The notes under the pieces are model-generated. The model saw nothing but the letters and a program-made list of their open reading frames with translations. It searched no databases and had not been told where the DNA came from. Positions 55,536 through 63,998 of a stretch of 64,000 nt of DNA are shown one piece after another. Position 1 is the stretch's first letter; each line of letters opens with the position of its first letter. Source of the stretch: Azohydromonas caseinilytica. Lineage in GTDB: Bacteria; Pseudomonadota; Gammaproteobacteria; Burkholderiales; Burkholderiaceae_C. Location of the stretch: contig NZ_JABBFW010000007.1 in assembly GCF_012927045.1 (NCBI RefSeq), positions 124,001 to 188,000 of the forward strand, read 5' to 3'. The position numbers were made by a program, and so were the translations under genes.

Positions 55536-56555
55536 ATGACCCCGCGACGCACCCTGCTGGCCGCCGCCCTGGCCACCGCCGCCCTGTCGAGCCTGCCGGC
55601 GCTGGCCGCCGACATCCAGGCCCGCACCATCAAGTTCACCGCGGCCAGCAACAAGGGCCATCCGCAGGTGATGGGCGTGGAGAAGTTCGCCGAGCTGGTG
55701 GCGCAGAAGAGCGGCGGCAAGTTGACGGTGAAACCTTTCCCCGGCGGCGCGCTGGGCCCGGACGCGCAGGTGGTGTCGGCGATGCAGGGCGGCACCGTCG
55801 AGATGAACGTCATGAACGCCAGCCTGCTCGCGGGCAACGTCAAGGAGATGGCGGTCTTCGACTACCCCTTCATGTTCAACAACACCCGCGAGGCCGACGC
55901 GGTGGCCGACGGCCCGGTGGGCCGCAGGCTGCTGGACAAGCTGCAGGAGCGCGGGCTGGTGGGCCTGGCCTACTGGGACCTGGGCTTCCGCCAGATGCAC
56001 ACCGTCAAGAAGCCCATCCGCACGGCCGACGACCTCAAGGGCATGAAGATGCGCGTGATCCCCACCGCGCAGTACGTGGACTTCATGAACGCCATCGGCG
56101 CCGTCGCCACGCCCATGCCCTACACCGAGACCTACACCGCGCTGGAGCAGGGGGCCATCGACGGCATGACCAATCCGCTGCTCAACATCGTCAACGAGAA
56201 GTTCTACGAGGTCACCAAGCACCTCACGCTAACGAACCACATGTACACGCCGCAGGCGGTGATCGTGAGCAAGAAGTTCTGGGACAAGCTCTCCGCCGAC
56301 GAGAAGAAGATCCTGCAGGACGCCGCCACCGAGACCGCCCAATACCAGCGCAAGGTGGCGCGCGACGAGGCCGCCAAGGCCTTGGAGGACCTGAAGAAGC
56401 GCGGCATGCAGGTGCACGAGCTGCCGCCCGCGGAGGTGGCCAAGCTGCGCGAGCGCGCCAAGCCGGCCATCGACAAGCTCACGGCGCAGGTGGGCGAGCC
56501 GCTGGTGAAGGAGGTGCTGGCCGAGGTGCAGAAGGTGCGCACGGCGGCCAAGTGA
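55536..56555 (+). CDS. Orphan TRAP substrate-binding protein (DctP), cluster 2
   Basis: A 339-residue receptor with signal peptide ending LPALAADI, then VAQKSGGKLTVKPFPGGALGPDAQVVSAMQGGTVEMNVMN, FDYPFMFNNTREADAVADG, GLAYWDLGFRQMHT and MKMRVIPTAQYVDFMNAIG. It is closely similar to the cluster 1 DctP along its whole length, including GGTVEM, EADAV and the C-terminal ELPPAEV-KLR block. No DctQ or DctM gene is beside it, so it probably delivers to the DctQM pair at 7654-9549 or to another permease. Confidence 0.92.
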   Translation: MTPRRTLLAAALATAALSSLPALAADIQARTIKFTAASNKGHPQVMGVEKFAELVAQKSGGKLTVKPFPGGALGPDAQVVSAMQGGTVEMNVMNASLLAGNVKEMAVFDYPFMFNNTREADAVADGPVGRRLLDKLQERGLVGLAYWDLGFRQMHTVKKPIRTADDLKGMKMRVIPTAQYVDFMNAIGAVATPMPYTETYTALEQGAIDGMTNPLLNIVNEKFYEVTKHLTLTNHMYTPQAVIVSKKFWDKLSADEKKILQDAATETAQYQRKVARDEAAKALEDLKKRGMQVHELPPAEVAKLRERAKPAIDKLTAQVGEPLVKEVLAEVQKVRTAAK

Positions 56556-56615
56556 GGCCGGCGCCGGGGGCAGAATCCCGCCCCTGACCTGTTCATCCTT
56601 CCCGGAAGTCCTCCC

Positions 56616-57494
56616 ATGCTCGCAAGCCCCACCGACCGCGAAGCCATCGGCGCCGCTCCGAACCCGCTGGGGCTCGACGGCGTCGAGTTCATCGAGTTCG
56701 CCACCTCCCGGCCGCAGGCCTTCGGGCAGGTGCTGGAGATGATGGGCTTCCGGCCCGTGGCGCGGCACCGCTCGCGCGAGGTGCTGCTGTACCGCCAGGG
56801 CGGCATGAACCTGATCGTCAACGCCCATGGCAGCGCGGCGGCGCCGCTGGGCGAGACGCCGGTGATCTCCGCGGTGGCGCTGCGCGTGCGCGACGCCGCC
56901 GCCGCCTACCGCCGCGCGCTGGAGCGCGGCGCCTGGGGCGTGCCGCCGCGGGTGGAGGTGATGGAGCTGTACATCCCGGCCGTCCACGGCGTGGGCGCGA
57001 GCCGGCTGTACTTCGTGGACCGCTACAAGGAGTTCTCGATCTACGACGTGGACTTCACGCCCATCCCGGGCGCGGACCCGCAGCCGCCGGCGCTGGCCGG
57101 GCTGCACGGCTTCGGCATCGTCCAGTACATCGGCCTGGGCCGCACCGAGGACTGGACCGAGTTCTACGCCGAGCTGCTGGGCTTCAGCGCCCTGCCCGAC
57201 GCGGAGCGCTTCGGCATCCTGCCCACCGGCCGCGTGCTGCGCAGCCCGGACGCGAGCTTCTACCTGCAGCTCATCGAGCCGCAGTTCGATGCGCTGGAGA
57301 TCGACACCGAGGAGACGCTGCACCGCGTCGCCTTCGGCACGCCCGACGTGCTGGCCGCGGTGCGCGAGCTGCGCGCGCGCGGCGTGGAGTTCATCGAGAG
57401 CAGCGGCGTGCACACCGAGGCGCGCGGCGCGCTGACCCGGCCCGTGCTGGGCGGCCTCAGCTTCGAGCTGGTGCAGCACGAGTTGCCGCGATGA
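56616..57494 (+). CDS. HPPD-like VOC protein lacking the usual iron triad
   Basis: The 292-residue protein is homologous to the C-terminal domain of the cluster 1 QuiC-type enzyme (DGVEFIEFAT, GFRPVARHRSREVLLYRQGGMNLIVN). When aligned, the first iron-ligand His (IDHLAI in QuiC) is Gln170 (IVQYIG), the second (VQHIAF) is Arg237 with His236 beside it (LHRVAF), and only the Glu remains (Glu284, SFELVQH). Dioxygenase chemistry with the normal facial triad is therefore unlikely. It overlaps the next gene by 4 bp. Function unknown; it may be an accessory or a differently acting VOC enzyme. Confidence 0.82.
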   Translation: MLASPTDREAIGAAPNPLGLDGVEFIEFATSRPQAFGQVLEMMGFRPVARHRSREVLLYRQGGMNLIVNAHGSAAAPLGETPVISAVALRVRDAAAAYRRALERGAWGVPPRVEVMELYIPAVHGVGASRLYFVDRYKEFSIYDVDFTPIPGADPQPPALAGLHGFGIVQYIGLGRTEDWTEFYAELLGFSALPDAERFGILPTGRVLRSPDASFYLQLIEPQFDALEIDTEETLHRVAFGTPDVLAAVRELRARGVEFIESSGVHTEARGALTRPVLGGLSFELVQHELPR

Positions 57495-58393
57495 GCCCGG
57501 ACATGGAGCGGGCCATGACCCCCATCGACGATTTCGGCCTGGACACGGCCTCACTCGCCGGGCCGCTGGAGGCGCGGCTGCGCGCCCTGCGCGAGGCGGG
57601 CTTCTCGCGCGTGGTGCTGCAGGCGCGCGACCTGATGAGCCATCCCGGCGGCTTCGAGGCCGCGGTGGCGGCGGTGAAGGCCAGCGGCCTGCAAGTGGCC
57701 GCGCTGCAGGCGCTGCGCGACTTCGAAGGCCTGCAGGGTCCGCGGCACGACTACAAGGTGGAAGTCGCCAAGGCCATGCTGGAGACCTGCCGCGCCGTGG
57801 GCAGCCCGCTGCTGGTGGCCACCTCCGCCTGCGCCGCGGCGCAGCCCGGCGGCGACCCCGAGGCGCTGGCGCGCGACCTGCGCAAGCTGGCGATGCTGGC
57901 GGTGCCGCCGGGCATCCGCATCGCCTACCAGGCGGTGGCGGCGGGGCGGCATGTCAACGACTTCAACATCGCCTGGGAGCTGGTCAGCCGCGCCGACTGC
58001 CCCAACCTCGGCCTAGCGCTGGACGCCTGCCATGCGCTGGGCGCCGGGACCTCGCTGGAGCTGCTGGAAGACATCGACCCGGAAAAGCTGTTCCTGGTGC
58101 GGCTGGCCGACGCGCTCAGCGACGCGCCCTGCGCGGACGGCGCGGCGGTGAACGTGTTCCCCGGTGAAGGCGTGCTGGCGGCGCCGCTGGCGGCGCTGAC
58201 GCTGCGCCTGGACCGCATGGGCTACCGCGGCAGCTACGCCCTGAGCGTGTGCAACGACGAGAGCCAGCAGCTGCCCCCGGCCACGGTGGCGCGGCGCGCG
58301 CGCCGCGCCGCGGAATGGCTGTCCGAAGAAGTGCTGCGCCGCTCGGCGCCGCTGCCCAACCTGATGAAGCTGCGCGGGGCCGCGGGCGGGTAG
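57491..58393 (+). CDS. QuiC-like TIM-barrel protein with degenerate metal site
   Basis: The 300-residue protein is homologous to the N-terminal domain of the cluster 1 QuiC-type enzyme ([35 protein letters not shown] aligns well). Three of the four metal ligands are replaced: Glu136 by Gln147, Gln192 by Arg204 and Glu240 by Ser252; Asp178 and His181 remain. It is thus unlikely to be a conventional dehydroshikimate dehydratase. Its ATG overlaps the stop of the VOC gene. Together the two genes carry the QuiC domains in reversed order as separate proteins, last in cluster 2. Confidence 0.82.
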   Translation: MSPDMERAMTPIDDFGLDTASLAGPLEARLRALREAGFSRVVLQARDLMSHPGGFEAAVAAVKASGLQVAALQALRDFEGLQGPRHDYKVEVAKAMLETCRAVGSPLLVATSACAAAQPGGDPEALARDLRKLAMLAVPPGIRIAYQAVAAGRHVNDFNIAWELVSRADCPNLGLALDACHALGAGTSLELLEDIDPEKLFLVRLADALSDAPCADGAAVNVFPGEGVLAAPLAALTLRLDRMGYRGSYALSVCNDESQQLPPATVARRARRAAEWLSEEVLRRSAPLPNLMKLRGAAGG

Positions 58394-58458
58394 CCCGGCC
58401 CGCCTCGCCGTGGCGCCAGCGTGAAATCCGCTCGCGCCACGGGCCCGTGTCGGCGATG

Positions 58459-58472
58459 GGCTGGCGCCAGCC
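58459..58472. promoter_or_regulatory. 14-bp palindrome upstream of purT
   Basis: GGCTGGCGCCAGCC is a perfect palindrome 37 bp before the purT start codon. It could be a protein site or a small hairpin in the leader. I do not recognise it as a PurR operator. Confidence 0.35.
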
Positions 58473-58509
58473 TCTAGCATCGGCGGCTTTCACCTCTGGA
58501 GTCCCCGTC

Positions 58510-59721
58510 ATGAGCCAGCCTCTTTCCCTTGGTACGCCCCTGTCCCCCACCGCCACGCGCGTGATGCTGCTGGGCTCCGGCGAGCTGGGCAAGGAGGTGC
58601 TGATCGCGCTGCAGCGCCTGGGCGTGGAAACCATCGCCGTGGACCGCTACGAGCACGCGCCGGGGCAGCAGGTGGCGCACCACGCGCGCACCATTGCCAT
58701 GAGCGACCCCGAGGCGCTGCGCGCACTGATCGAGGCCGAGCGCCCGGCGCTGGTGGTGCCCGAGATCGAGGCCATCGCCACGCCGGTGCTGCAGGAGCTC
58801 GAAGCCCAGGGCCTGGTGCGCGTCATCCCCACCGCGCGCGCCGCGCGGCTGACCATGGACCGCGAGGGCATCCGCCGCCTCGCCGCCGAAACGCTGGGCC
58901 TGCCCACCAGCCCCTATGCCTTCTGCGACTCGCTGGAGGAACTGCAGCAGGCTATCGACGGCGGCATCGGCTACCCCTGCGTGGTGAAACCGGTGATGAG
59001 CAGTTCCGGCAAGGGCCAGAGCAAGCTCGACGGCCCGCAGGACGTGCGCAAGGCCTGGGACTACGCCATGGCCGGCGGCCGCGTCAGCCACGGCCGCGTC
59101 ATCGTCGAAGGTTTCATTGATTTCGACTACGAGATCACGCTGCTGACGGTGCGCAGCGTCGGCGCCGACGGCCAGGCCGAGACCAGTTTCTGCGCCCCCA
59201 TCGGCCATGTGCAGGTCAGCGGGGACTACGTGGAGAGCTGGCAGCCGCACCCGATGTCTCCGGCCGCGCTGGAAAAGGCTCAGCACATCGCGCGCGCCGT
59301 GACGCAGGACCTGGGCGGCCAGGGCCTGTTCGGCGTGGAGCTGTTCGTCAAGGGCGACCAGGTCTGGTTCAGCGAGGTCAGCCCGCGCCCGCACGACACC
59401 GGCATGGTGACGATGGCCACGCAGTGGCAGAGCGAGTTCGAGCTGCACGCCCGGGCCATCCTGGGCCTGCCGGTGGATACGTCCCTGAAGAGCCCCGGCG
59501 CCAGCGCCGTGATCTACGGCGGCGTGGAAGGCACCGGCGTGGTGTTCGAGGGCGTGGCCGAGGCGCTGCGCGTGCCGGGCACCGACATCCGGCTCTTCGG
59601 CAAGCCCGAGAGTTTCAGCAAGCGCCGCATGGGCGTGGCGCTGGCGCATGCGGACGATGTGGACACCGCCCGCGTGCGCGCCAAGGAGGCGGCGGGCAAG
59701 GTGCGGCCCAGGCTGGGCTGA
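58510..59721 (+). CDS. purT: Formate-dependent phosphoribosylglycinamide formyltransferase
   Basis: PurT makes formyl-GAR from GAR, formate and ATP in purine synthesis. The 403-residue ATP-grasp enzyme shows [40 protein letters not shown] at the N-terminus, [18 protein letters not shown] (ATP-grasp loop), [30 protein letters not shown] (Mg-ATP ligands) and [17 protein letters not shown] near the C-terminus. The length is normal and no residue of these motifs is missing. It stands alone, 116 bp after cluster 2. Confidence 0.96.
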   Translation: MSQPLSLGTPLSPTATRVMLLGSGELGKEVLIALQRLGVETIAVDRYEHAPGQQVAHHARTIAMSDPEALRALIEAERPALVVPEIEAIATPVLQELEAQGLVRVIPTARAARLTMDREGIRRLAAETLGLPTSPYAFCDSLEELQQAIDGGIGYPCVVKPVMSSSGKGQSKLDGPQDVRKAWDYAMAGGRVSHGRVIVEGFIDFDYEITLLTVRSVGADGQAETSFCAPIGHVQVSGDYVESWQPHPMSPAALEKAQHIARAVTQDLGGQGLFGVELFVKGDQVWFSEVSPRPHDTGMVTMATQWQSEFELHARAILGLPVDTSLKSPGASAVIYGGVEGTGVVFEGVAEALRVPGTDIRLFGKPESFSKRRMGVALAHADDVDTARVRAKEAAGKVRPRLG

Positions 59722-59751
59722 GAACGGGCCGGGCCGCGGCGCGCGCGGGCC

Positions 59752-60000
59752 TCAGCCCGGCTGGCCGCAGCCGGCGGGCTTGAGGACACGCTCGGTGGAG
59801 GCCGGATATTTCTCCAGCTTGCCCGCCGGCCGGCGCGGCCGCGCCACCAGCTCGCCGCCGCAATTGGGGCAGCGGCCGTGCAGCTTCTCGTCCGCGCAGC
59901 TGCTGCAGAACGTGCATTCGAACGAGCAGATGCGCGCCTCGATGGAATCGGGCGGCAAATCCTTGTCGCAGCATTCGCAATTGGGGCGGAGTTTCAGCAT
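59752..60000 (-). CDS. Small zinc-ribbon protein (DUF1272)
   Basis: An 82-residue protein with CECCDKDLPPDSIEARICSFECTFCSSCADEKLHGRCPNCGGELVARP: four Cys-x2-Cys pairs for zinc binding. It opens MLKLRPNCECCDKDLPP, the recognised DUF1272 start. Function unknown. The ATG at 60000 is preferred; six codons upstream is another (MPIEVP). It converges with purT, with stops 30 bp apart. Confidence 0.85.
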   Translation of the reverse strand: MLKLRPNCECCDKDLPPDSIEARICSFECTFCSSCADEKLHGRCPNCGGELVARPRRPAGKLEKYPASTERVLKPAGCGQPG

Positions 60001-60308
60001 GGGAACCTCGATGGGCGGGTTGCCCGAAAGCGGACCGTTTTCGGACTGGCAACGGTAACGCAGCGTGCCGGAATACCTGCGACGCCACGGTTCGTGACCT
60101 GAAAAGCGGCAATAGTTCACGAGAAAAGCCGCGGCCTGGCGTGGAGCTGATCACAAACCCTTCGGGCGGCCGATAAGGGGCCGCCGGCTCCCTGGGCGGG
60201 GCGCCGGACCAGGCCGGAATATCCGGGGCGCCGGCACAGCCTCGCGCCCGGATCGGGACGGTGTTTTGCCGTGATGACCGCCGCCATCGGCCACAGGAGT
60301 CAGCGACC
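60001..60308. other. Intergenic region between the zinc-ribbon and first PilZ genes
   Basis: This 308-bp divergent region has no convincing gene. It should hold promoters for both flanking genes. GCAATAGTTCACGA near 60109-60122 partly resembles the TTTGTTCACG part of the motif found upstream of the third PilZ gene and the GGDEF gene. Confidence 0.45.
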
Positions 60309-60677
60309 ATGATGGAAACACGAGATATCGCGAGCTGGGTCTATTCGGGTGCCGAGCGCCGCAGGACCGAGCGCAAGGTGCTGCGTGGCTCCGCGCAGTT
60401 GCTGCTGCCCAGCGGCAACCTGGTGGAAACCAGGCTGGTCGATATCAGCCAGGGCGGGCTTGGCCTGGTGGCGCCCGTGAACCTGCCGGTCGGGACGGTG
60501 TGCGAGGTCAAATTCCGCTCCGCCCTGTTCGGCAATGGCACCGAGGCTTTAGTGGTTCGCGGCCGCATCGCGCGCAGCATTCTCAGCGGCAAGGAAGGCG
60601 GATTCATGATCGGCCTGGAGTTTTCCAATCTTGCGCCGGCCTTGCGCGACAAGATCAAGCGCTATGTGACGCCTTGA
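60309..60677 (+). CDS. PilZ-domain c-di-GMP receptor, tandem copy 1
   Basis: A 122-residue single PilZ domain. The c-di-GMP motifs are intact: RRTER (R-x3-R) near residue 17 and DISQGG (D-x-S-x2-G) near residue 46. Further typical elements are VCEVKFRSALFG and GGFMIGLEFSNL. Such proteins change shape on binding c-di-GMP and act on partner proteins. AGGAGT lies upstream of the ATG at 60309; the second ATG immediately after is also possible. It is first of three tandem paralogues. Confidence 0.88.
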   Translation: MMETRDIASWVYSGAERRRTERKVLRGSAQLLLPSGNLVETRLVDISQGGLGLVAPVNLPVGTVCEVKFRSALFGNGTEALVVRGRIARSILSGKEGGFMIGLEFSNLAPALRDKIKRYVTP

Positions 60678-60932
60678 GCGGCGAAAGCGGCCGGGCCGCG
60701 GACGGCCTCCCGCCTGAGGTGGCCGGTCGGATCTCATAATAAATATCACAGGGGAGCGGACCGGGGCCCGCAATGGCGCCGCGGTTGGCCGATGAATGAA
60801 TCCAATAGGTTGTACCTCCAGGCGGTGGCTTGAAGCCGAAACGCTGCCGCATGAGCCGGCGCCGGAAATCGTAGCTTGCACCCGCGCGTGCCGGTGAAAC
60901 CGTCCGACCACAGCGGAAATTCGGCCATCACG

Positions 60933-61316
60933 GTGGAAATCCAAGAGCAGGCGACCTGGGTATACCTGGGGCTGCAGCATCGCCATGTCGAGCGCCGCAG
61001 ATTCAGGTCACTGGCGCAGGTATTGCTTCTGCCGACGCGAGAATTGATGGCGGTGCCCACGGTCGATATCAGCCCGGGCGGGGTGGGATTCGTTTCGCCG
61101 CTGAACCTGCCGCTGGACCTGGCTTGCGAAATCAGGTTTCGCGCGCCCATCATCGGCCAGCACGTTGAAATGTTCGTGGCCCGGGGACAGGTGGCGTACA
61201 GCGTCCTCAGCGGTCCGGAAGGCGGTTTCATCATCGGCCTGCAGTTCACCGACATCGCGGTGTCCGCGCTGGCGCTCATTCGCGAGTATGTGAGCCAGAG
61301 CGCCTGGCCGGCGTGA
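60933..61316 (+). CDS. PilZ-domain c-di-GMP receptor, tandem copy 2
   Basis: A ~127-residue PilZ protein, paralogous to its neighbours: QATWVYLG aligns with IASWVYSG of copy 1. Motifs RHVER (R-x3-R) and DISPGG are intact, followed by ACEIRFRAPIIG and GGFIIGLQF. The start is uncertain: GTG at 60933 matches the paralogue N-termini and the upstream DNA aligns with that of copy 1, while a TTG at 60876 would add 19 residues. The C-terminus is longer by a few residues (SQSAWPA). Confidence 0.8.
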   Translation: MEIQEQATWVYLGLQHRHVERRRFRSLAQVLLLPTRELMAVPTVDISPGGVGFVSPLNLPLDLACEIRFRAPIIGQHVEMFVARGQVAYSVLSGPEGGFIIGLQFTDIAVSALALIREYVSQSAWPA

Positions 61317-61412
61317 TGCCGCGCGGCGGCATGAAGAAATTGGCCGGGAATATCAAGGCCCGTCCGGTTCCGCAGGCTGGCTTCTCTGCAATGTGAAACC
61401 GCAATAGCGGTG

Positions 61413-61429
61413 TCCGGTATTTGTTCACG
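61413..61429 (+). promoter_or_regulatory. 17-bp motif shared by the GGDEF and PilZ upstream regions, copy 2
   Basis: TCCGGTATTTGTTCACG is identical to 48179-48195. It lies 181 bp before the third PilZ start codon. The two copies precede the only diguanylate cyclase and one of the PilZ genes, suggesting co-regulation, though chance or a repeat family cannot be excluded. Confidence 0.4.
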
Positions 61430-61610
61430 ACTGCCGGGCCAAGCTGGAACCTTTCCACAATTACGCCATGGTTTTACCCGCGGTCGGGCCACGATGTAAC
61501 TAGATGAAAGTTGATTTGACGGTACTGCGCCGAGCGTTTTGACAAGCCGTTCGGTTCGGGAATTCATGCAAGCCGCCGGCAAGGGCCGGGCGGAATAGGA
61601 CACAGCGATC

Positions 61611-61979
61611 ATGATGGAGTCGGGCGACATCGCAACATGGGTCAACCTGGGGTTGGACCGCCGCCAAGTCGATCGCAAGGCGTTTCGGTCCCTGGGCCTG
61701 CTCAGGCTGCCCAGCCGGCAGGTGCTTGAAGTGCGTACCGTGGACATCAGCGTGGGCGGCATGGGCGTCGTGGCGCCCTGGAACCTGCAGCGGGACTTGT
61801 GTTGTGACATCCGCCTGCGCGCCCCGGTGATGAGCGCCGGCATGGATTTCCTGGTGCTGCGCTGCCGGGTGGCGCACAGCATCCTCAGCGGCAAGGCGGA
61901 CGGCTTCATGATCGGCCTGGAATTCCTGGACCCGCCGGCCGCGGTCCTGGACGTGGTCCGGCAGTACGTCACCGAGTGA
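61611..61979 (+). CDS. PilZ-domain c-di-GMP receptor, tandem copy 3
   Basis: A 122-residue PilZ protein most like copy 1: it opens MMESGDIATWVNLG against MMETRDIASWVYSG. RQVDR (R-x3-R) and DISVGG are intact, followed by CCDIRLRAPVMS and DGFMIGLEFLD. Three single-domain PilZ paralogues in a row, each preceded by 250-300 bp of non-coding sequence, suggest separate promoters and different conditions of expression. No flagellar, pilus or cellulose gene is adjacent to show the target. Confidence 0.88.
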   Translation: MMESGDIATWVNLGLDRRQVDRKAFRSLGLLRLPSRQVLEVRTVDISVGGMGVVAPWNLQRDLCCDIRLRAPVMSAGMDFLVLRCRVAHSILSGKADGFMIGLEFLDPPAAVLDVVRQYVTE

Positions 61980-62067
61980 GGGCCGGCTGAAGGCTTCCGG
62001 CGCGGGCCCGGCCCTGCGATTGCCGGGAGCCGGGGCGATGCTCTTCAGGGTCTGCCCGCACCGAGCC

Positions 62068-63078
62068 ATGTCCTGTCTTTTCACCGCGCGCCTGGTCAAC
62101 GGCGCCACCGGCGACCCGGGCCTGCACTGCCAGCTCGCGGGCCAGCGCCGCGGCCTGCTGTTCGACCTGGGCGACGTGACGGCGCTGATGCCGCGCGAGC
62201 TGTTGCGCGTCTCGCACGCCTTCGTCAGCCACACGCACATGGACCATTTCGCGGGGCTGGACCACCTGCTGCGCGTGATCCTGGGGCGCCAGCCGCGGCT
62301 GGTGCTGCACGGTGGTCCCGGCTTCGTGGCGCAGGTGGAGCACAAGCTGCACGCCTACACCTGGAACCTGGTGCACCGCTACGAGGTGGCGCTGGAGATC
62401 GAGGTGCACGAGTTCCGTCCCGACGGGCGCCGGCGCAGCGCGCTGTTCTCCAGCCGCGACGGTTTCAGCCGCGCGCGGGACGAGGAGTCGGCCTGGGACG
62501 ACGACGTGCTGCACGACGAGGACCAGTTCCGCGTGCGTGGCCGCTTCGTGGACCACGGCATCCCGGTGCTGGCCTTCGCGCTGGAGGAGAAGGCGCGCGT
62601 GGCCGTCAACGTCGAGCGCATGGCGGCCCGAGGCTTCACCAGCGGCGCGTGGCTGCGCGAGCTGAAAGCCGCCGTGATGTCCGGCGCCCCGGGCGCCACG
62701 CCGATCGAGGTGCGCTGGAAGGACCGTGCCGGCGAGCATGTGGCGCTGCGCACGGTCGATGAGCTGCGGCCCGTGGTGCTGGACCAGCGCCCGGGCCGTT
62801 GCATCGGCTACGTCACCGACCTGTGCGGCAGCGAGGCCGACGCGCGCACCCTGAGCGGGCTGCTGCGCGGCGTGGACCAGCTGCACATCGAGTGCGTGTT
62901 CCTGGACGCGGACCGCGCCCACGCGCAGCACAAGCACCACCTCACCGCCCGGCGCGCCGGCGAGATCGCGCGGCTCCTGGGCGCGCGCGAGCTGGTTCCC
63001 TTCCATTTCTCCCCACGCTACGAGGGCCGCGGCGAGGAGCTGCGCACCGAGGCACTGCAGGCCTGGACCGGCCGCTGA
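62068..63078 (+). CDS. MBL-fold hydrolase, ribonuclease-Z-like
   Basis: The ~336-residue metallo-beta-lactamase-fold protein has the zinc motif HTHMDH (VSHTHMDHFAGLDHLL) after LLFDLGDV. Later metal residues are in YVTDLCGS (Asp) and LVPFHFSPRY (His). The arrangement is that of the ribonuclease Z/ElaC branch, which matures tRNA 3' ends, but the sequence between the motifs is long and divergent and the true substrate may differ. I chose the ATG at 62068 (MSCLFTARLV); an in-frame ATG at 62020 would add 16 residues. Confidence 0.82.
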   Translation: MSCLFTARLVNGATGDPGLHCQLAGQRRGLLFDLGDVTALMPRELLRVSHAFVSHTHMDHFAGLDHLLRVILGRQPRLVLHGGPGFVAQVEHKLHAYTWNLVHRYEVALEIEVHEFRPDGRRRSALFSSRDGFSRARDEESAWDDDVLHDEDQFRVRGRFVDHGIPVLAFALEEKARVAVNVERMAARGFTSGAWLRELKAAVMSGAPGATPIEVRWKDRAGEHVALRTVDELRPVVLDQRPGRCIGYVTDLCGSEADARTLSGLLRGVDQLHIECVFLDADRAHAQHKHHLTARRAGEIARLLGARELVPFHFSPRYEGRGEELRTEALQAWTGR

Positions 63079-63109
63079 GGCCCGGACCGCGTCCGGCCGA
63101 GCCGCCGGC

Positions 63110-63170
63110 TCCCCCCAAGGGGGGACATGGCGCCGCCCTGCCCCGCGCCCTTTCCCTCCGTGGAGGGAAA
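63110..63170. repeat. Two adjacent perfect inverted repeats
   Basis: TCCCCCC-AA-GGGGGGA (63110-63125) and TTTCCCTCC-GT-GGAGGGAAA (63151-63170) lie between the MBL-fold gene and the secreted protein gene. From memory, paired repeats of this look are common in Comamonadaceae intergenic regions, so this is probably a member of a genomic repeat family. The first stem may also help end transcription of the MBL gene. Confidence 0.55.
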
Positions 63171-63341
63171 ACGCGCTTTCGCCCCTGCCGGGCCTGAACC
63201 GCCGCCGAGAGCCCCGCAACTGAGCCAGCGCATGGGACGCATCGATCGCGTCCCGGCCCCAGGGGCTGCCGCCGTACCAGGCAGCGCGCCGGCCCCGTCA
63301 CTTCCCCGTTGCGCCTGGGTTTTCCTTCAAGGACTTCACCG

Positions 63342-63998
63342 ATGAACCGTTTTGCCTTCTCCCCGCGCCGTACCGCCCTGGCTGCCGGTCTGCTCGCCGC
63401 CGCGGCCGTCTCCACCTCCGCGCTGGCCAACGAACAGGAAGCCGCCGCGGCCGGCTGGGACGACCCGGTCGTGTTCAACATGGTGCGTTCTCCGGGCCTG
63501 AAGGACGCGCCCAACTGCGCGCGCTGGGCCAAGGGCCGGGTCTCCATCCAGAAGATGGGTGGCGTCGAGGAAATGACCGTCAAGGTGCAGGGCCTGCCGC
63601 CCAACACCGACTTCGCCTTCTTCGTGCTGCAGGTGCCCAACTTCCCCTTCGGCATGGGCTGGTACCAGGGCGAGATCCGCACCGACTGGCAGGGCAAGGG
63701 CCAGCAGAAGTTCGTGGGCCGCTTCAACCAGGAGACCTTCTCGCTGGCCATCGGCAACCCGGCGCCGGCGCCGAGCGTGCATCCGCACAGCCCGTTCCCG
63801 GATGCGACGACGAATCCGCTGACCCCGCCGCTGCACCAGTTCCACCTGGGCATGTGGTTCAACAAGGCCGCCGATGCCCAGAAGGCCGGTTGCCCCGGCA
63901 ACGTCACGCCCTTCAGCGGCGAGCACGACGCGGGCATCCAGGTGCTCAACACCAGCAACTTCCCCGACCACGCCGGCCCGCTGCGCCGCGTGAAGTAA
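63342..63998 (+). CDS. Secreted protein of unknown function
   Basis: The 218-residue product has a signal peptide (RRTALAAGLLAAAAVSTSALA, cleavage near residue 29) and a soluble mature domain with two cysteines (PNCARW, AGCPGN). Notable segments are VKVQGLPPNTDFAFFVLQVPNFPFGMGWYQGEI and a proline-rich stretch before LHQFHLGMWFN. The pattern resembles a beta-sandwich extracellular domain, but I recognise no family. AAGGA precedes the ATG at 63342. The gene ends 2 bp before the window does, so its downstream context is unseen. Confidence 0.75.
   Translation: MNRFAFSPRRTALAAGLLAAAAVSTSALANEQEAAAAGWDDPVVFNMVRSPGLKDAPNCARWAKGRVSIQKMGGVEEMTVKVQGLPPNTDFAFFVLQVPNFPFGMGWYQGEIRTDWQGKGQQKFVGRFNQETFSLAIGNPAPAPSVHPHSPFPDATTNPLTPPLHQFHLGMWFNKAADAQKAGCPGNVTPFSGEHDAGIQVLNTSNFPDHAGPLRRVK

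Noticed and set aside
54090-56222. Minus-strand open frame of 710 codons over the MHS symporter and DctP genes
   Set aside because: It crosses two real plus-strand genes and reads as His/Gly/Asp-rich shadow sequence.
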